A DNA stretch of 64,000 nt from Pyrocephalus nanus (taxonomy: Eukaryota > Chordata > Aves > Passeriformes > Tyrannidae), in the NCBI GenBank assembly GCA_038380795.1, contig CM076262.1, positions 70,948,629-71,012,628 of the forward strand, given 5' to 3'. Of this stretch, positions 24,420 through 37,857 are shown piece after piece. The position numbers and the translations under genes are program-made. The notes under the pieces are model-generated. The model saw nothing but the letters and a program-made list of their open reading frames with translations. It made no database searches and was not told the DNA's origin. Position 1 is the first letter of the stretch. Each line of letters opens with the position of its first letter.

Positions 24420-24440
24420 AAAAAAAAAAAAAAAAAAAAA
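24420..24440. repeat. Homopolymer A21
   Basis: Uninterrupted A run in intron 1. Confidence 0.95.
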
Positions 24441-27400
24441 TGGAAAGGATAAAATGAATATTAAGAGAGCTTTCTGAAGGCAACAGTGGCTTGCAGAACA
24501 CAGACCCACTAACACACATCACCCTGGAACAGCAGACAATTTTTCCATTGCTAACATTTTCTTTTTTGGGTGAAACCTTGGCTCTCTTTGAACTTACTGA
24601 TGTCCCTCTGAGATCAAGTTTTCACCCCAACGATCCCACCTTCCCCTGGGTGCACTGGGGAGGAGGGTGAAGTTTAAAGAAGGGGCAGCATCAGCACCTC
24701 ACACTGAATTGTCCTTCAGGGAACTTCTTTAAATACAACTCACTTCTGCAGCTCTTCTACTTAATCCTCACTCCAGGCAGCCACACAATGAACACAAACA
24801 CTGTGCAGCAAGTCCAGAATTTGGCCCAGCACAAACACAACGCTCAGTCAGAAGCAAATCAGAAAAATCAAGATTAAACATGTGACTTTCACTCTGCTTA
24901 CAATTTGAACTCCAACTTACCTGCAAAAGCTCTGCAACTCAGCTCTCTCAGTGTAAATGTACATCAGAAACACTGACACTGGGACCACTGTTAACTAAAA
25001 ATGGGATTTTTAGGACTGTGCAAGCCTTTTAGGCAAGTAGTTCACTAATTAGTCCTTATCAGACTGAATAGCTCAAATTTCCATGGCACACGGTGACTTC
25101 AGGGAAGAAGAGGTCACTGCTCCCAAAATCAAGTAGACAAGCAGAACTCATTGCAGAGTTACCTATTCAGCCAGAGACAGCAAAGCTGAGCCAGCAGTAG
25201 AGAAAAAATAATCACAATCAAAAGAAATTCTATGTGCAGTTTACACTAGAATTAGTGCTTTTTTGTTTCCTCTCAGCTTTGCCTACACCTCCATCACATA
25301 TATTTGTGAATGGCCACTCGAAAGGGTGGCTTGAAGAATGATGTGCTAATAAAGGGAGTCAGAAAGGCTGAGTTTTTTTCACTGTTAACAGCATTTAATG
25401 AAACCAGAGAGAAAGGTTTGCCCAGAAAAACGCTGCTGAGAAACGCCAGTATCTGCCCAGTGATCAAAAAGTGACTTCATCCCTGAAAATGGTAATGAAG
25501 GCACTCACACCTACTCATCAAAACAGCAGCACTCACCGTGGAAAGGCAGCACAAGCAAAAGGAGAGAATTAGGAAACTCTGCTGAAACAGCATAGTGTAA
25601 AAATATTGTTGTTTAAGCAGACAAAGCAGCCCCGAGCGCTCCTGTAAGGTCTGTAACCAACATCAACAATTTCTGGGACAACAACAGAGTCAAACACACA
25701 CACACAAACACAAGCACGGACGTACACAAATGTGTACACACATTACCAAGCCTGCAAACACGAGCTGGAACATAAATCCTGGACAACAAGATGAGTTCTT
25801 TCTCTGTTTTGTAACACAAATAGTGACAACCCAGCAGATCAACCCGTGTCACCCTACGTAAAAATGTGCATGGAAAACACAGCTCAGTCAAAATGCTGAT
25901 GTTTTCCCTATTTTTCAGTGTTTATTCCATAAAGGAACAAAGTTTAAGCGTCTAATTTTTTTGCTTAGGTTTAAAAAAAAAAACTCCCTTTTTTTAGATG
26001 ACGCAGATACCAAATCACCCCGTATTACAAACTTTGCTGTACGTCGGGATACCAGATGAAGGAAGGCTTTCCAGGGGCAACAAGTCCCAAGCCAGTGTGA
26101 ACATGTGGAATTCCACTGAAATTAGTCAAACAGCCCTTTTCTACAGCAACAAAGCGTCTGACCCGGTACTTTTCATATCCTTTGAGCACCTTCCTTTAGA
26201 GAGGCCGTCCTCAAGGCCAACCACACCCATGCAACTCATTGAGCCCCCAGCCAGCCATGGCTCCCTTCCACAGGGTGTTTTATATCCTGAAACCAGGGAC
26301 AAACCCCGGCTTCCCACCAGGAACACAAACCTTTCCTGACCACCCTCTCGCCTCCAGGATTACGGCACTGCCTGGATTTGCTTCCAGATGAGAGGAGGCA
26401 GCTCTCAGTTTAAGGGCACGACCACCACCAAGCTCCCAAAAATCCTGCTGCTGGTTTACTTCTGCCTCCAGGGACGATGACTTTGGTTTGCAGGATTTCC
26501 CTGAACGAGGTCTGCTCACCCTCTGATGCATGTCCAGCTCTCACCGATGGAAATGGGAATTGTGCACCAGCTATTAAAGGATAACAAGAGATACCTTCAC
26601 ACCAACACCTGCTCCAGTTCTCTCCACAAAGGGTTTTATTATTTTTATTTTCATTTCGCAACAATAAATGTTGACAAATTCGCGCAAAAACACCTGGCCC
26701 AGCTGCAACTTCTCTTTGCTTTTCTCTTTCTTCTGAAGCAAGTTAAAAAAAAAAAAAAAAACAAACCCAAACAACATCTTCCAAACAAAAACCAGCTGAG
26801 AAATTACAGTGACTCTTATAGAGTTGTTTTTAAACCGAGCAGAGCCAGTTTCCTACTGGGAGAGATCATTTTGGGAGCTGTTCCTGGTCCTCTCAGAGCT
26901 GCTTTCCCAGTTGGGGTGGGAGCAGCTCTCGGGTGTAGGTGCAGCAAAAGGCTCCGACCTGCACACACTCGCACAGAGCAGCAACCTGGAGAGGAAATGC
27001 TCCTTCCTGGAGCATGGAAGGAGTTGGGAAGCAGGAGAGTCAAGAAAAAAGCCAGAAGTGGCAAAAGAATGATTTCTGTGCAGCTCCATGTACACCTCAT
27101 GAAGGTAACGGCGGAGAAAGAGCCCACGCGCTGCTGAGCTCCTCGTGTGAACTTTTGGAAGCAGCATTTTTGACACAACAAGCAGGTTCACACCCCAAAA
27201 CTTGCTTCAGATCTTTCTCAGGGCACAGGCTGTTGCATCCCAGCACCCCAGAGCACATGTGAATTCACTGAGACTGATGCAGCAGAACATTTTTTGGCCC
27301 ACCTGTGCCCTCAGCAGCGACTCCGCTGAGCCCCAGAGAGCGCCGTCAGCTGTCAGTTCTATCACCCAACAAGGTGTGTCTTAACAACGAGCTCTGCTCC

Positions 27401-29477
27401 AAAGAAATGAGTTTGGCCTTTTACTTTCAGGCCCTCCAGTCTGGCAGCATTCTTTTCAGGTGAAGGAAGTGCTTCCAGGTCTCCTCGCACAGTTTATCCC
27501 GACACAGTAACGGGGAGGGGGAAGAAACGCCTGCAAATAATCACTTTCTGCTGGGAGCACTGGAGTCTTTTATCACTTACATACATTTACTGGCAGTTAA
27601 CTGGCAGGGAAACAAAGAAATCCCGTTTTCTGGAGAAGCCTGCACTCGGTGATATGATAAGTGGAACAATGATATCCACTTCATTTTGCCTTTAAAGTAC
27701 CGTACACACACTTATTAACGCTCACCTTACAGAGCCCATAAAATCATCCGTGGGTTCAAACACGCAGGCTGGGTTTTACCCGGGAAAAAGGAGCGTGGTT
27801 CCCCTTTCTGGATCAGACAAACACAACCCAGGCACACACAACGCACCTTTCTCCCTCCTGTGCCAAAGTATATATCCCATAGAGCAAAGGCAAACCAGCT
27901 CCAGGGTTACACCTAATTCACGCTGCAAAAGCTTTTCGAGTCAGAGCAATCAACTGCAGAAGAACTGCGATGGTACCACACGTTTTATCCCTTATCTCGG
28001 GATCTTTGGTACCTTTCCCATTGTTGTGCTTCCTGGTGCTGTATTAATATCTATTAAAAGCCCCTCTGCTTTCACTGAGGAGGAAAAAAAGCGTTCCTTG
28101 CTGTCACCACTGCCCAGGGAAATGTGAGGAAATTTGAGGCCTCCAGCTCTCAAAGCTCAGAAGCCAGGAGACCACGAGAACAAACGCATGCACGGTCACT
28201 CTTTTAACATCTCACCATTTTTCAAACCCCTCTCTTTTGTTTCTGGGGGATCTGACTCATAATTTTCAGAAGCAAACAGGAAGCACTGCAGACATCTCCA
28301 AGTATTTCCTCTCTCCACCCTCCCACCCACCCCTCTTGTCTTTAACTTGATTTTTGGACACTTTTACCGCTCCTTTGGCTAATCAGCAGTGAAACAGCAC
28401 TTCTCCAAACCAGCTCCACAGCGTGCCAAGGTGCAGGAGACCTGCTCTTGCCCAAATCAAAGAGAGAGGTGCCCTTCATCTCCTCACAGGACAAGACAGG
28501 GCTTTCCCTGCCTGAGGAAGGACCCTGGGGGTGGCAGAGGCAGAACTAGCTGTGGGAAGTTCAGGTGCTGGACAAGATCCTTGCCCAGTACCTTCCCCAC
28601 TTGGAGAGTCCTGCCAAGTGGGATCTGGAGGGGAGAAACAGGATGAAGAAGTGTTGGAAGGTAATAACGTACCGGGAAAGCCTTTTTACCTCGCTCTGTT
28701 TATTGTGGTGCTTCCTTTCATTGTATCCATGGGAAAAAAAATAACATTTCCCCTTTTCCATCGGCCAGCAGGGCCTGTCCCAGCGCTGGGCAAGCAGCTG
28801 CCTGGTGCAGGAGGCACAGGGGGAGCCTTGGGATCGGCTCGTCCGCGGGGTTTTGTCAGCTCGTTTTTTAGCTGGTCCTGCCACAGCCAGGAGTTTTTGA
28901 TGCCTACGGGTGTCCAGGTGGCTGTGTGGGTGGGGAAGGGGCAAGATCTGACCTGGTGAGACAGGCTGGCAGGGGGATGGCACAGCCACAGGGCTCCAGG
29001 GCCTTGGAAGGGGGGTGAGGAACGAGTGAGGGGGAGAAAAACAACATGAGCAGGAAAAGAAAGAATCTGGTTGGAAGAAGCTACCACCAGAGACTACAGA
29101 GAACTGCAGCTCCCACAGAAACCCAGAGCAAAGTGAGAGTGTGCTGGGTGATGGAGGAAGTAGCCATGGTTACTCACTCCTGCATAGGGACCCATGGGGG
29201 CAAGAGATGCAACAGAAACCCCTCTTTCCCTTTTCAGAGATTTCAGCTCTCTTTCTTATTTTCTTACTGTGAAAACTGTAAGTAAATGGGATACATTTTA
29301 GCAGCTCTTCCCAGGAAGAGCACATTCCACCTTTCAGGGTACTGTATTCCAGTTCTTTGTGCCAGTTTTAAATGCAGTTCCAGGCAAGCCCGAGATCCTG
29401 AGGTTTCTATCCCTGCCACTCTGGTTCCCATAGTGATTGTCTACTTCACACTTTCTCTGCAAGGGGAACCTGGACAA

Positions 29478-29510
<33 letters not shown>

Positions 29511-32500
29511 GCATACCGAAGTTCACATCTAATTTCAAGTCAAACAAACTAATTGGTGTGCACAGGCCCCCCCTTCAAAAAGTTCTAATCTAATATTGTG
29601 CAATAATATTCAGCCCAGTCAAACTATTCTGAGCTTTTCCTTATCACTCCACAACCCCCTCTTGGACACATTATCACAAGAAGTTAACCTGCTGCCTGGC
29701 ACATTAAGATTAAAAACATACCCACTGCCTCAGCTCCTGTTCCCCATTCATCTGCGCACAGTAAATAATGCTCCACAGCTCTAGGCTGATCTGAAAAGAT
29801 AGCCCAGCACCCCACCCAAAAATCAGCTCGGGTTTTTATCACCTTCCCAGCTTTTATGACATAATCCCAAAGCCAATTGGCTATCTCCGTGGTGCAGCTT
29901 TGAGGGCTTTCTTTACACAGCTCTTTCTCCAAGTCAAACAGCCCCACACTGTCTGGGGCAATCTCAGCCACTCACATAAACAACTGCTCTGACATATTTT
30001 GATTAACACTTCCGTTTCAGAGGACACTGAGACGCTCCAGCCCGACTGGCAGAAGGTCTGGCCTCCTGCTAAGACCGACAGACTCTGCCCAAGCTTTCTC
30101 TCTGACTGGGAACTGCAGCTGCAAAGCCTTGCCCCACATCCCTCTTGGAAGCAGAATTCCCCACTGTTTCCCGGTTTGAACACATGGAAATAAAACAGCC
30201 TCCCTGGCACCCTTCGGAGTTACAAGACTCAGTAGATCACAGCATTCAATAAAAGGATCAAGCTGACCCAAATGCAGGCAAGGGTAAAAGTAAACATTGC
30301 TCTGGCTCCTTCATTTCACGTTACAACCTTTCCCAGCCCGAGGATCTCTGAGCAACACTCAACTCCCTTAGCACAAATCATCTGCTCAATTGTTGAAGTA
30401 TATCAACTCCCATTGCCTCCAGAGGGCTAACAAGCACTCAGAGAAACTGCTTGGATGCTGAACAGTGACGTGAGGCCACTGACAAAAAACTGCCTTCAGA
30501 GTAAATGCATAGCCAGTGGCTTGAACAACAATTCACCAAGGCAAAAGGCACCATAATCTTACACCACAGTTAACTCACATATAAATCCTTCCATCAGCAC
30601 GGTACCCTAAATAAGACCTCAGAAGTTAACTGCTCTCTCGTGATCCATTAAGATAGAAGCAGACATTGGTTAAGCCTAAATAGATAATATTTCTTAGCAA
30701 AACTGAAGCAGAGACGAGGGTTTATTGCACTGCATGGCTGTGCTGCTTGACACTCTGGTAACTTAAAAGGATTACAAATTGCTCCTGCCCCTCACAACGA
30801 GCAGTTCATCTGGCTGGTCTGCAGCTTCGTGTCAGCAATTATGTGAATTGGAAGTGAGCTGGAGCCTTTGTTGTTTCCTTTTCTCTAACCTTTAATCTGA
30901 AGGAGTTCCAGAACATGTTTTTGTTTATTTTTACCTTTCAAGTTTAACTGTTTTTTCATAGGAAATGAGCACCCAAAATAACAATTTGTTTGTGTATAAA
31001 ACTCTGTGTTTACACAACAGAAAAGCCTGTATCTAACTTGTCATCCCGAAATTGGAACAAAATAGGTATCACAGCACTTAACTCACCAAAGTTACGCCTC
31101 AGCTCCTGCCAACTAACTTTTCTAGAGATTTTGTCAGAGCTGTGGAGCAGATTTGCAACTGGCATTTGCATCAGGTTCTCTGCAGGCTTACCCTGGCAAC
31201 ACAGTGGCCAGAAAACAGCTGACCAGCAAGAGCTCAGTTCTCCATCTGCAAGGGATGGCACAGATATCCCACTTCCCCTCCTTTCAGCAGTAAAAGATGC
31301 AAAATGAAACTTTGCACCACCCCCAGCAACCCCCCCCACTCTGGCCAAGACCCACTTGAAAGCAGCTGCTCCTGCTGATTTAGTGCTGATAAATCAGAAA
31401 TCCAAACACACAGAAATTCAGCTGGACACCCAGGTGCCAGTTTAAGGTGGGAACACCAGCCTCCAAATGGAAAATCCATCATCTCCAGAGCACAGAGAGC
31501 CACCAGCCAGCTGGGGAAGTGTCCAACCTGCCCACTGCCTCTCCTTGGAGTGCTTGGCCTTTACAGAAAGGATCTCATGTCACTGGATCTATACAATTAT
31601 AATGAAAATATCAGTCCCTTTCAGGCAATCTTCAGTCCCTTCACATTCACGGTCTATCCCAGAAAGATCAGTCTAGGGAGTGGGTAGTGGTGGAGTCATC
31701 AAATTCCTGACTTAAATCCCCAATCCAGGCAAAGAGCACAGACTCTCCTCCTTCCTGCAAACTCACAGCAAACCAAAACTCACTGGCATCCCCAGACTCA
31801 GAATCACTTAATTTTCAACCTCCCCTAGAAGCAGAAAGTGTGCAAAAAGCTGTTTAGTGATAACAGATAATCCCTTGTGATCTGTTCAAGTTTTGTGGAC
31901 CCTTCTCAGCTCAAGTTTCCCCTTCCACATCCTGCCACCAACCACCCAAACTGCAGGTGCTGTGGCAGAAGTGGCAGTGGCACAAAATGTCCCCTGCAGG
32001 GCATCACTGCCAGCACAAACCACTCCTTCAGGAAGCCAGAGCTCGGTAACAGAGACAAAATGGGTTTCCAGTTCCTCCACAGGGAGATTAAATGCTGGAA
32101 ACCCCCTCAGCCTGGAAGAGACCCAAACACACTTGACTGAATGCACAGGAAAATCCCCCTCACTCTTCTCTTCAACTAAATAACCTGCTTCATTTCATTC
32201 AGAATTATTCCCCATAAAATTATTCTCCATTTTATACGGAGCAGACTGAGAACTTATGGAAGATATTTAAGGCCCAGCTAACCAAATACATCCCTATTTC
32301 TTCTGGCTGTAAAACTCAGGGAGAAAAAAAACCAAAACCAACCAAACAAAACTGCCTCTGTTTTTCCACAGAAATAATGAGTGTCTTCAGCAATCCTTAG
32401 AAAACAGGGAATCAGGTCTGATTCCTCAAACCATCATCACATCAAACCAATCAAAACGAGCCAGAACATGGAAATTCCAAGACTCCTCCAACAGGAAACA

Positions 32501-34880
32501 TCACCCACCAACCTAGATAGCCACAGCCAAGGTGCAGATTCTACTCTGACAGCATTTGAAGACACTTGAAGACATCTCAGCACTCAAGCAAAGTCTGGGG
32601 ATACAACATCTTCATTATCCTCAGCCGACTGAAGTGATTGGAAAGAAGAGCTGACAAGATACTTTCAGTCCTTTCAGGCTAAAGGGATAAAATTCCTTTA
32701 GTTCTTCCATGACCTCTCCTAAAGCAAGATAATAGATGAAAAGCAGCTGCTGAAAAGGTGCTCTTTGACCTCAGCTTGCTGGAAATCTTCATTCTTTGAT
32801 CTGGACACGAACTTGGTCTCTTTTGTCCATGCACTTGTCACTACAAGGGCAGACTATTTTTAGAGATGTACATCTCTGTGTAAGTAAAAAAAAGGAAGCA
32901 CAAAGTGCAATTGGGGCTAAATTCTCTCCTAAACGTCTCACATCCAGTCAATCCCTGGACTTCACAGGCTTTTCCTGCAAAATTGCATCCAAGTTGTTCG
33001 TGTTCCCAAACAGGCTCAAACAAGCTTTTCCAGTCTCGTGTTTGATCCTCTGCACAGTCCACATCCCACCAGAATTCCTTAATAATATAGAGATTTGCTT
33101 TATATTGAGACAAAATAACTTCTGGAGCATAATTCATACTCTCATCCACTCCTGCTTTAAATTCCTCAAAAGCAACGAGACACAGTGCCCTAATTTCCTT
33201 GAATCTATAAAATAAGACAGTTGAAGGGAATAATTATGGATTCATACCCTTCCCCACACCCATCAGCCTGTGGGCACACTGAGAGAGGAAACCTACAGAC
33301 TCAAAGACTTGGTGAAACACTTGGAATTCAAATTTCCCTTTGATTCACAGATGGATCTTAACTCTTTTTTCCAAATTCACAAGAATCCCTCAGCCGAGTC
33401 TCTCCTATTGGCAGCACCCTTTGGTGCCCAATTCCACAAACACTGGGTGGTTTTGGGACATAAATCATCAACTATGTCACAGAACTTGCAATTCACTCCA
33501 GGGCTGCCCCCACAAAATGCTGTTGCACTGGGGCTGTGCCTGCTTTTATCTGCCTTGCAAACATCACACTTCCTGCACCATTTTCCACATCCTGCTCACC
33601 AACATCACTAAAATCAGACGGTTTTTAAACGACTCTCACAACCCCCCTCAAACTTCAGCAGTTTCAAAGCCACACTGCAATAATTTCTGAATGAACAGAA
33701 CCACCTGTGCACCATCTCATTTCTAAATTCCAAGCTTGCCTGACACGACCAGAAAACCCTGATGTTGCCACTCTGAGGGGACACTGCACTTTCTTTTTGG
33801 CTGCTCTGAAGGCCATTCCAGGAACAATCAAGTGAATGATTCAGGATGGGGGTGGTTGCATCTTATTCAGGAGGTTTTGCAAGTTATGGGAAGGCAAGAA
33901 AAGAAGCGATGCCTTTTTCAGCAGAGTCATTCCCTGAAATAACTCTCTGATCTTCTGGCTAAGGCAATATCTGCGAGTGGTCTCCGAAGAGTTCATTTGG
34001 GTGAGGCATCAGGGTCATCATCCTGCTGCTCCCAGATCTCTGAGCACCTGGGAGCTGCAAGAACAGCCCTGTTAATTCCTACAACTAAACATTAAGCTGC
34101 TCTCGAGGTGCCTCAGCATAGTGTTGATCTCAGACTTCTTCCTCAGACAAATCAAAATCAAAACGTCTGAAATTTTAAGCTCCAACAGGAGCTCTCCCCA
34201 GGTAGTTTTAAAATCATATTTTGTCACCTCCTCAAGTCCCCTTTGTCTTTTCTCACGTTTTCACACCCAGATAACCGATCTGGAAGTTCATTTCTAAAGT
34301 CAGGTCTGTGCTGAGGCTCAAACACAAAGCGACCCAAAGCTTTCCTCACCTGTATTTTGTGGAAAAACAGATCAGGACCACAGCAAATATATTTTTGACC
34401 AGCTCAGTGACCCCCACCCTGCTGTTTGAGAGTGGGTAAATTGCCTGCTCTTTTCCCAGGCAGTTCTTAATTGCTGCCCATAAGAGGTTTCACTTTCACC
34501 TGCAAATCATCATTCAAAGTGTCACCAGGAAACTTTTTTTTGCTTTGACTCCAACTGATGCACCCAGTCTCTTTTTCCAGATAGGCATTTTCATTCTTGC
34601 TTTAATTCCATCTGCAAGGCTTCCAGCTCTTGTATTAGAAACCATATCAATTCTCTCTGCTCTCCTTTGAGGGTGCATATTATTTCTTGCACCACGGCTC
34701 CACTTGTAGTACCAGTCCCAAATTTCCATTCTGGAGGTTGGATCCATCCCATGATACCCTATTATCATCAGTCACAGGCAATTATGCCAGTTCTGGAGAC
34801 TTAAAGGCTGTTCCTGCTCTAAAGAAAAGTTTGAGATGGCTCCAGGTATTTTCTCAATCATTTATTCTGAGATAATTTTA

Positions 34881-34931
34881 TAGAATCATTTAGGTGGGAA
34901 AATACCTCTAAGATCACCAAGCAAGTCCAAG
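34881..34931 (-). mobile_element. Short CR1 3' end
   Basis: Minus-oriented CR1 terminus of the type tagaatcatttaggtgggaa, aatacctctaagatcaccaa. Only about 50 bases remain. It lies in intron 1. Confidence 0.75.
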
Positions 34932-36332
34932 GGTTTGTGAATTCTTATTTTCCTGGACAGAGGACAAACCAGACAGCAGGAGTTTCTCTGATAACAGTTT
35001 TCAGGGAGAAGAGTGCTCAGCAGCACAGTCATTTTTATTTGCCCCTGGGTTACCACATCAGATTTTTCTCTGGCTCTGACTGAGGTTTTTGTCTTCCCCT
35101 CTCTGTACTCACTCAGGCCCCTTTGGCTTGCCCTGATGGTGCTGAATTTCTTTCTAAGAAGCTCCTTGGGTAGCAGGACTCAGCTTTTCCTCAGGCTTTA
35201 CCCCGTGTATGTGCTTTGGGTGATGACTTCCAATCTTTCAGTTATCTGCTTGCAGAAAGGAGGAAGGATTTTCTCCCTCCCCTCCATTACCAATGAAGAA
35301 CATTAATAATTGTATTTACCACTGTCAAAGAGGTTCCACCCAACATTTGAGCACGAGCAAGTGTGAAACTCCCTTCAGCACACCTTCTTCCTGTCATGAG
35401 AAACCTCACTCTGCATCTTTAGATGCATCCTTAAAATAAAACAACTTTGGAAACAAGGAAACTTTAATAAACTAACCAGCTTTGTCACAACTGCCTTGCT
35501 CCCATGAAATAAACCAATATAAAACAATTTATGCACTGAACAGCTCAGCAGATCAACGCTTACAAAAAGAGCACTGACCCAGAACTTGGGAGTCTTTGGT
35601 GATATTCCACAATTTGTCAACAACCTCGTGCAAGTCTCCTGTGTCCCACCCTTTCAGCCAGTATTTCCTCTTAAACATGCTTTAGATCCATGGTTGAAAA
35701 CTCAAACCAGCACGGTCCTGCCTCCAGCTCAAGTAAAAAAATTCCATTAAGAGCAGCCCAAGCACAGGAGGGATTTTAATCTGACACAGAAAGGAAACGG
35801 ATCAGATGAAACCAAGTTGGACCCCACGGTGTGGCCTCAACTGAGCTGGTACAGCCAAACTTCCCATGCAAATGGCTTTACTCTATCCTAGATATTGCAG
35901 GGGGGTTGCAACATTAATTGGGCCTTACATTCAGTGGCAGAAAAACCTGTTCCACTGCAAAAGTTAATACAGACAGGAATTATTGCCTGCCGGGTCCTGA
36001 CCTTGCTTTGTTTCGGCAGGAGAAGCCATCCCTGACACAAACCCTGCAGCTGCCCAGGGGCCACAGCAGTGCCCTGTCTGAGGAGCCTCTAAAAAGTGAC
36101 CAAATCCTAATCCATCTTTTAGTATCCCTGAGGATCCAGCCTCAGGATAGGAAGTAGAAATCTTAACTTGGCTTCTATTCAACAGGTTATTAAAACTGTG
36201 TCCTGACCCATCTGCAATTTAAGTCTACAAATTCCCAGGTGTGGGACCTACATCTCAAATCACTTATACAGGAAATAATGTCATGAGACATTATTTTGTT
36301 GGTTACTTTTACTGAGTAAAATAATATATAAT

Positions 36333-36775
36333 ATCACGGAATGGCTTGGATTGGAAGAGACCCTAAAAATCATCCAGTTCCAATCCCCCTGCCATGGGCA
36401 GGGACACCTTCCACTATCCCAGGTTGCTCAGAGCCCCATCCAACCTGGCCTTGGACACTTCCAGGGATGGGGCAGCCACAGCTTCTCTGGGCAACCTGTG
36501 CCAGGGCCTCCCCACCCTCACAGAGAACAATTTCTCCCTAATATCCAATCTAAACCTGCTCCCTTGTCAGTTTGAAGCCATTCCCCCATGTCCTGTCACT
36601 CCAGGCCCTTGGAAATACTCTCTCCACCTTCCTTGTGGGCTCCCTTCAAGTCCTGGAAGGCCACATTTAGGTCATCCCAAAGCTTCCCTTCTCCAGGCTG
36701 GACAATCCCAGCTCTCTCAGCCTTTCCTCCCAGCTGAGCTGCTCCATCCCCTTCACTGAACTTGGCCAGCCTGAC
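36333..36775 (-). mobile_element. CR1 LINE, longest copy in the window
   Basis: A minus-oriented 3' CR1 segment of about 440 bases, from 'cacggaatggcttggattgg' through the 'ccatccaacctggccttgga' core and 'ctaatatccaatctaaacct' to 'tccccttcactgaacttgg'. It is non-autonomous and heavily 5'-truncated, with no reverse transcriptase remaining. It lies in intron 1, in the opposite orientation to the copy at 16141-16490. Confidence 0.92.
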
Positions 36776-37248
36776 ACAAATAAATTGTTACCTCCTTACC
36801 ACCAAAAATTAAATTCCTCTTATTTTTCTGTATGCTATTTTGTATTTTTATCCTTTAAAGACAAGGATTTTTTTTTCCTGTATTCTGATATTCTTTATAA
36901 ATAACACGCTACGATGATACTTTAGGATATCTACAAAGATAACTGCGTTACAGAGATGGCCCTACCTGATTTTTGCATCAGCGAGCCTGATGTAAAACCT
37001 CATTTCAGAACACCAAAATTCCACTCTCCACCCAAGCCTGACTTTTCATCTCTCTGTAAAGAGCCAAACTCCCTGGGCCTTGACAAATTTGGGTGAGGAG
37101 TTAGTTAAGCCTGTGGATTAGCACCCTCAGGCTGGTATTGAGTCTACCTTAGCAAAAGGTGATAACCTCAATAAATTGCCCAAAATAACAGAGAAAATAC
37201 TACTAACAGGCATTTAATCCTTTTCACTCCATGCAGTTTGTTAGGTTG

Positions 37249-37286
37249 GGTTTTTTTAAAAAAAGGATTTTTTTTTAAAAAAAACC
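37249..37286. repeat. A/T hairpin-forming low-complexity stretch
   Basis: GG followed by T7, A7, GGA, T9, A8 and CC. The outer GGT7 and A8CC arms, and the inner tracts, are complementary. It lies in intron 1. Confidence 0.75.
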
Positions 37287-37832
37287 TTTTCAAGTAGCCT
37301 TAAACTTCTATTCTTTCATGGGAAGAATGGACCTTGCTTAGTGATGCATTTGAACGTTTTTCAGCATTCAAAACTTCACAAAGATCTGCTCTCTGTTTTC
37401 AAAAGCCACATCCAGTCTTTCCCAACACATTCATTTTGTTTCCTCTCTTTCTTTATTGTTTCTAAACAACTAAAAGACACGAGGCAGCCTGAAAAGGTGT
37501 TTGAGAACACATCAGCAAGGCAGGCCACTGTTCCTGTTACCTGGAACATCTGGGGGGGCCTGTCAGAAATCCAAGCCCAGCTAAATTTAAAATAAAATCA
37601 GCCAGGCCAGGCAAAAAGCTTGGGGTCTCAAGTACTCACCTACCATTAGTCAGCCCCCCCTGCTTGCAAAGCACAAGCTCTGATTTTAAGTTGATAGAAG
37701 AAAATTACTACTAAACTCAGGGCACTTTCTGACATTCCATTTGTTTGACCACTCTGGTTTCCAAGCTTTTCTCCACCAGGGAGTTTTCAGCTGCCCCTGC
37801 AACACTGATTAACTTGTGTGCAGGAATAAAAA

Positions 37833-37857
37833 AGCTTGTTTGAAATTCAAACAAGCT
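37833..37857. repeat. Perfect 12 bp inverted repeat
   Basis: AGCTTGTTTGAA, one base, then TTCAAACAAGCT. It is a near-perfect 25-base palindrome in intron 1. Confidence 0.9.

Noticed and set aside
33950..33995. Similarity to the 5' end of U2 snRNA (cttctggctaag ... tatctg)
   Set aside because: Only two short words match and spacing differs. The rest of U2 and its Sm site are absent.
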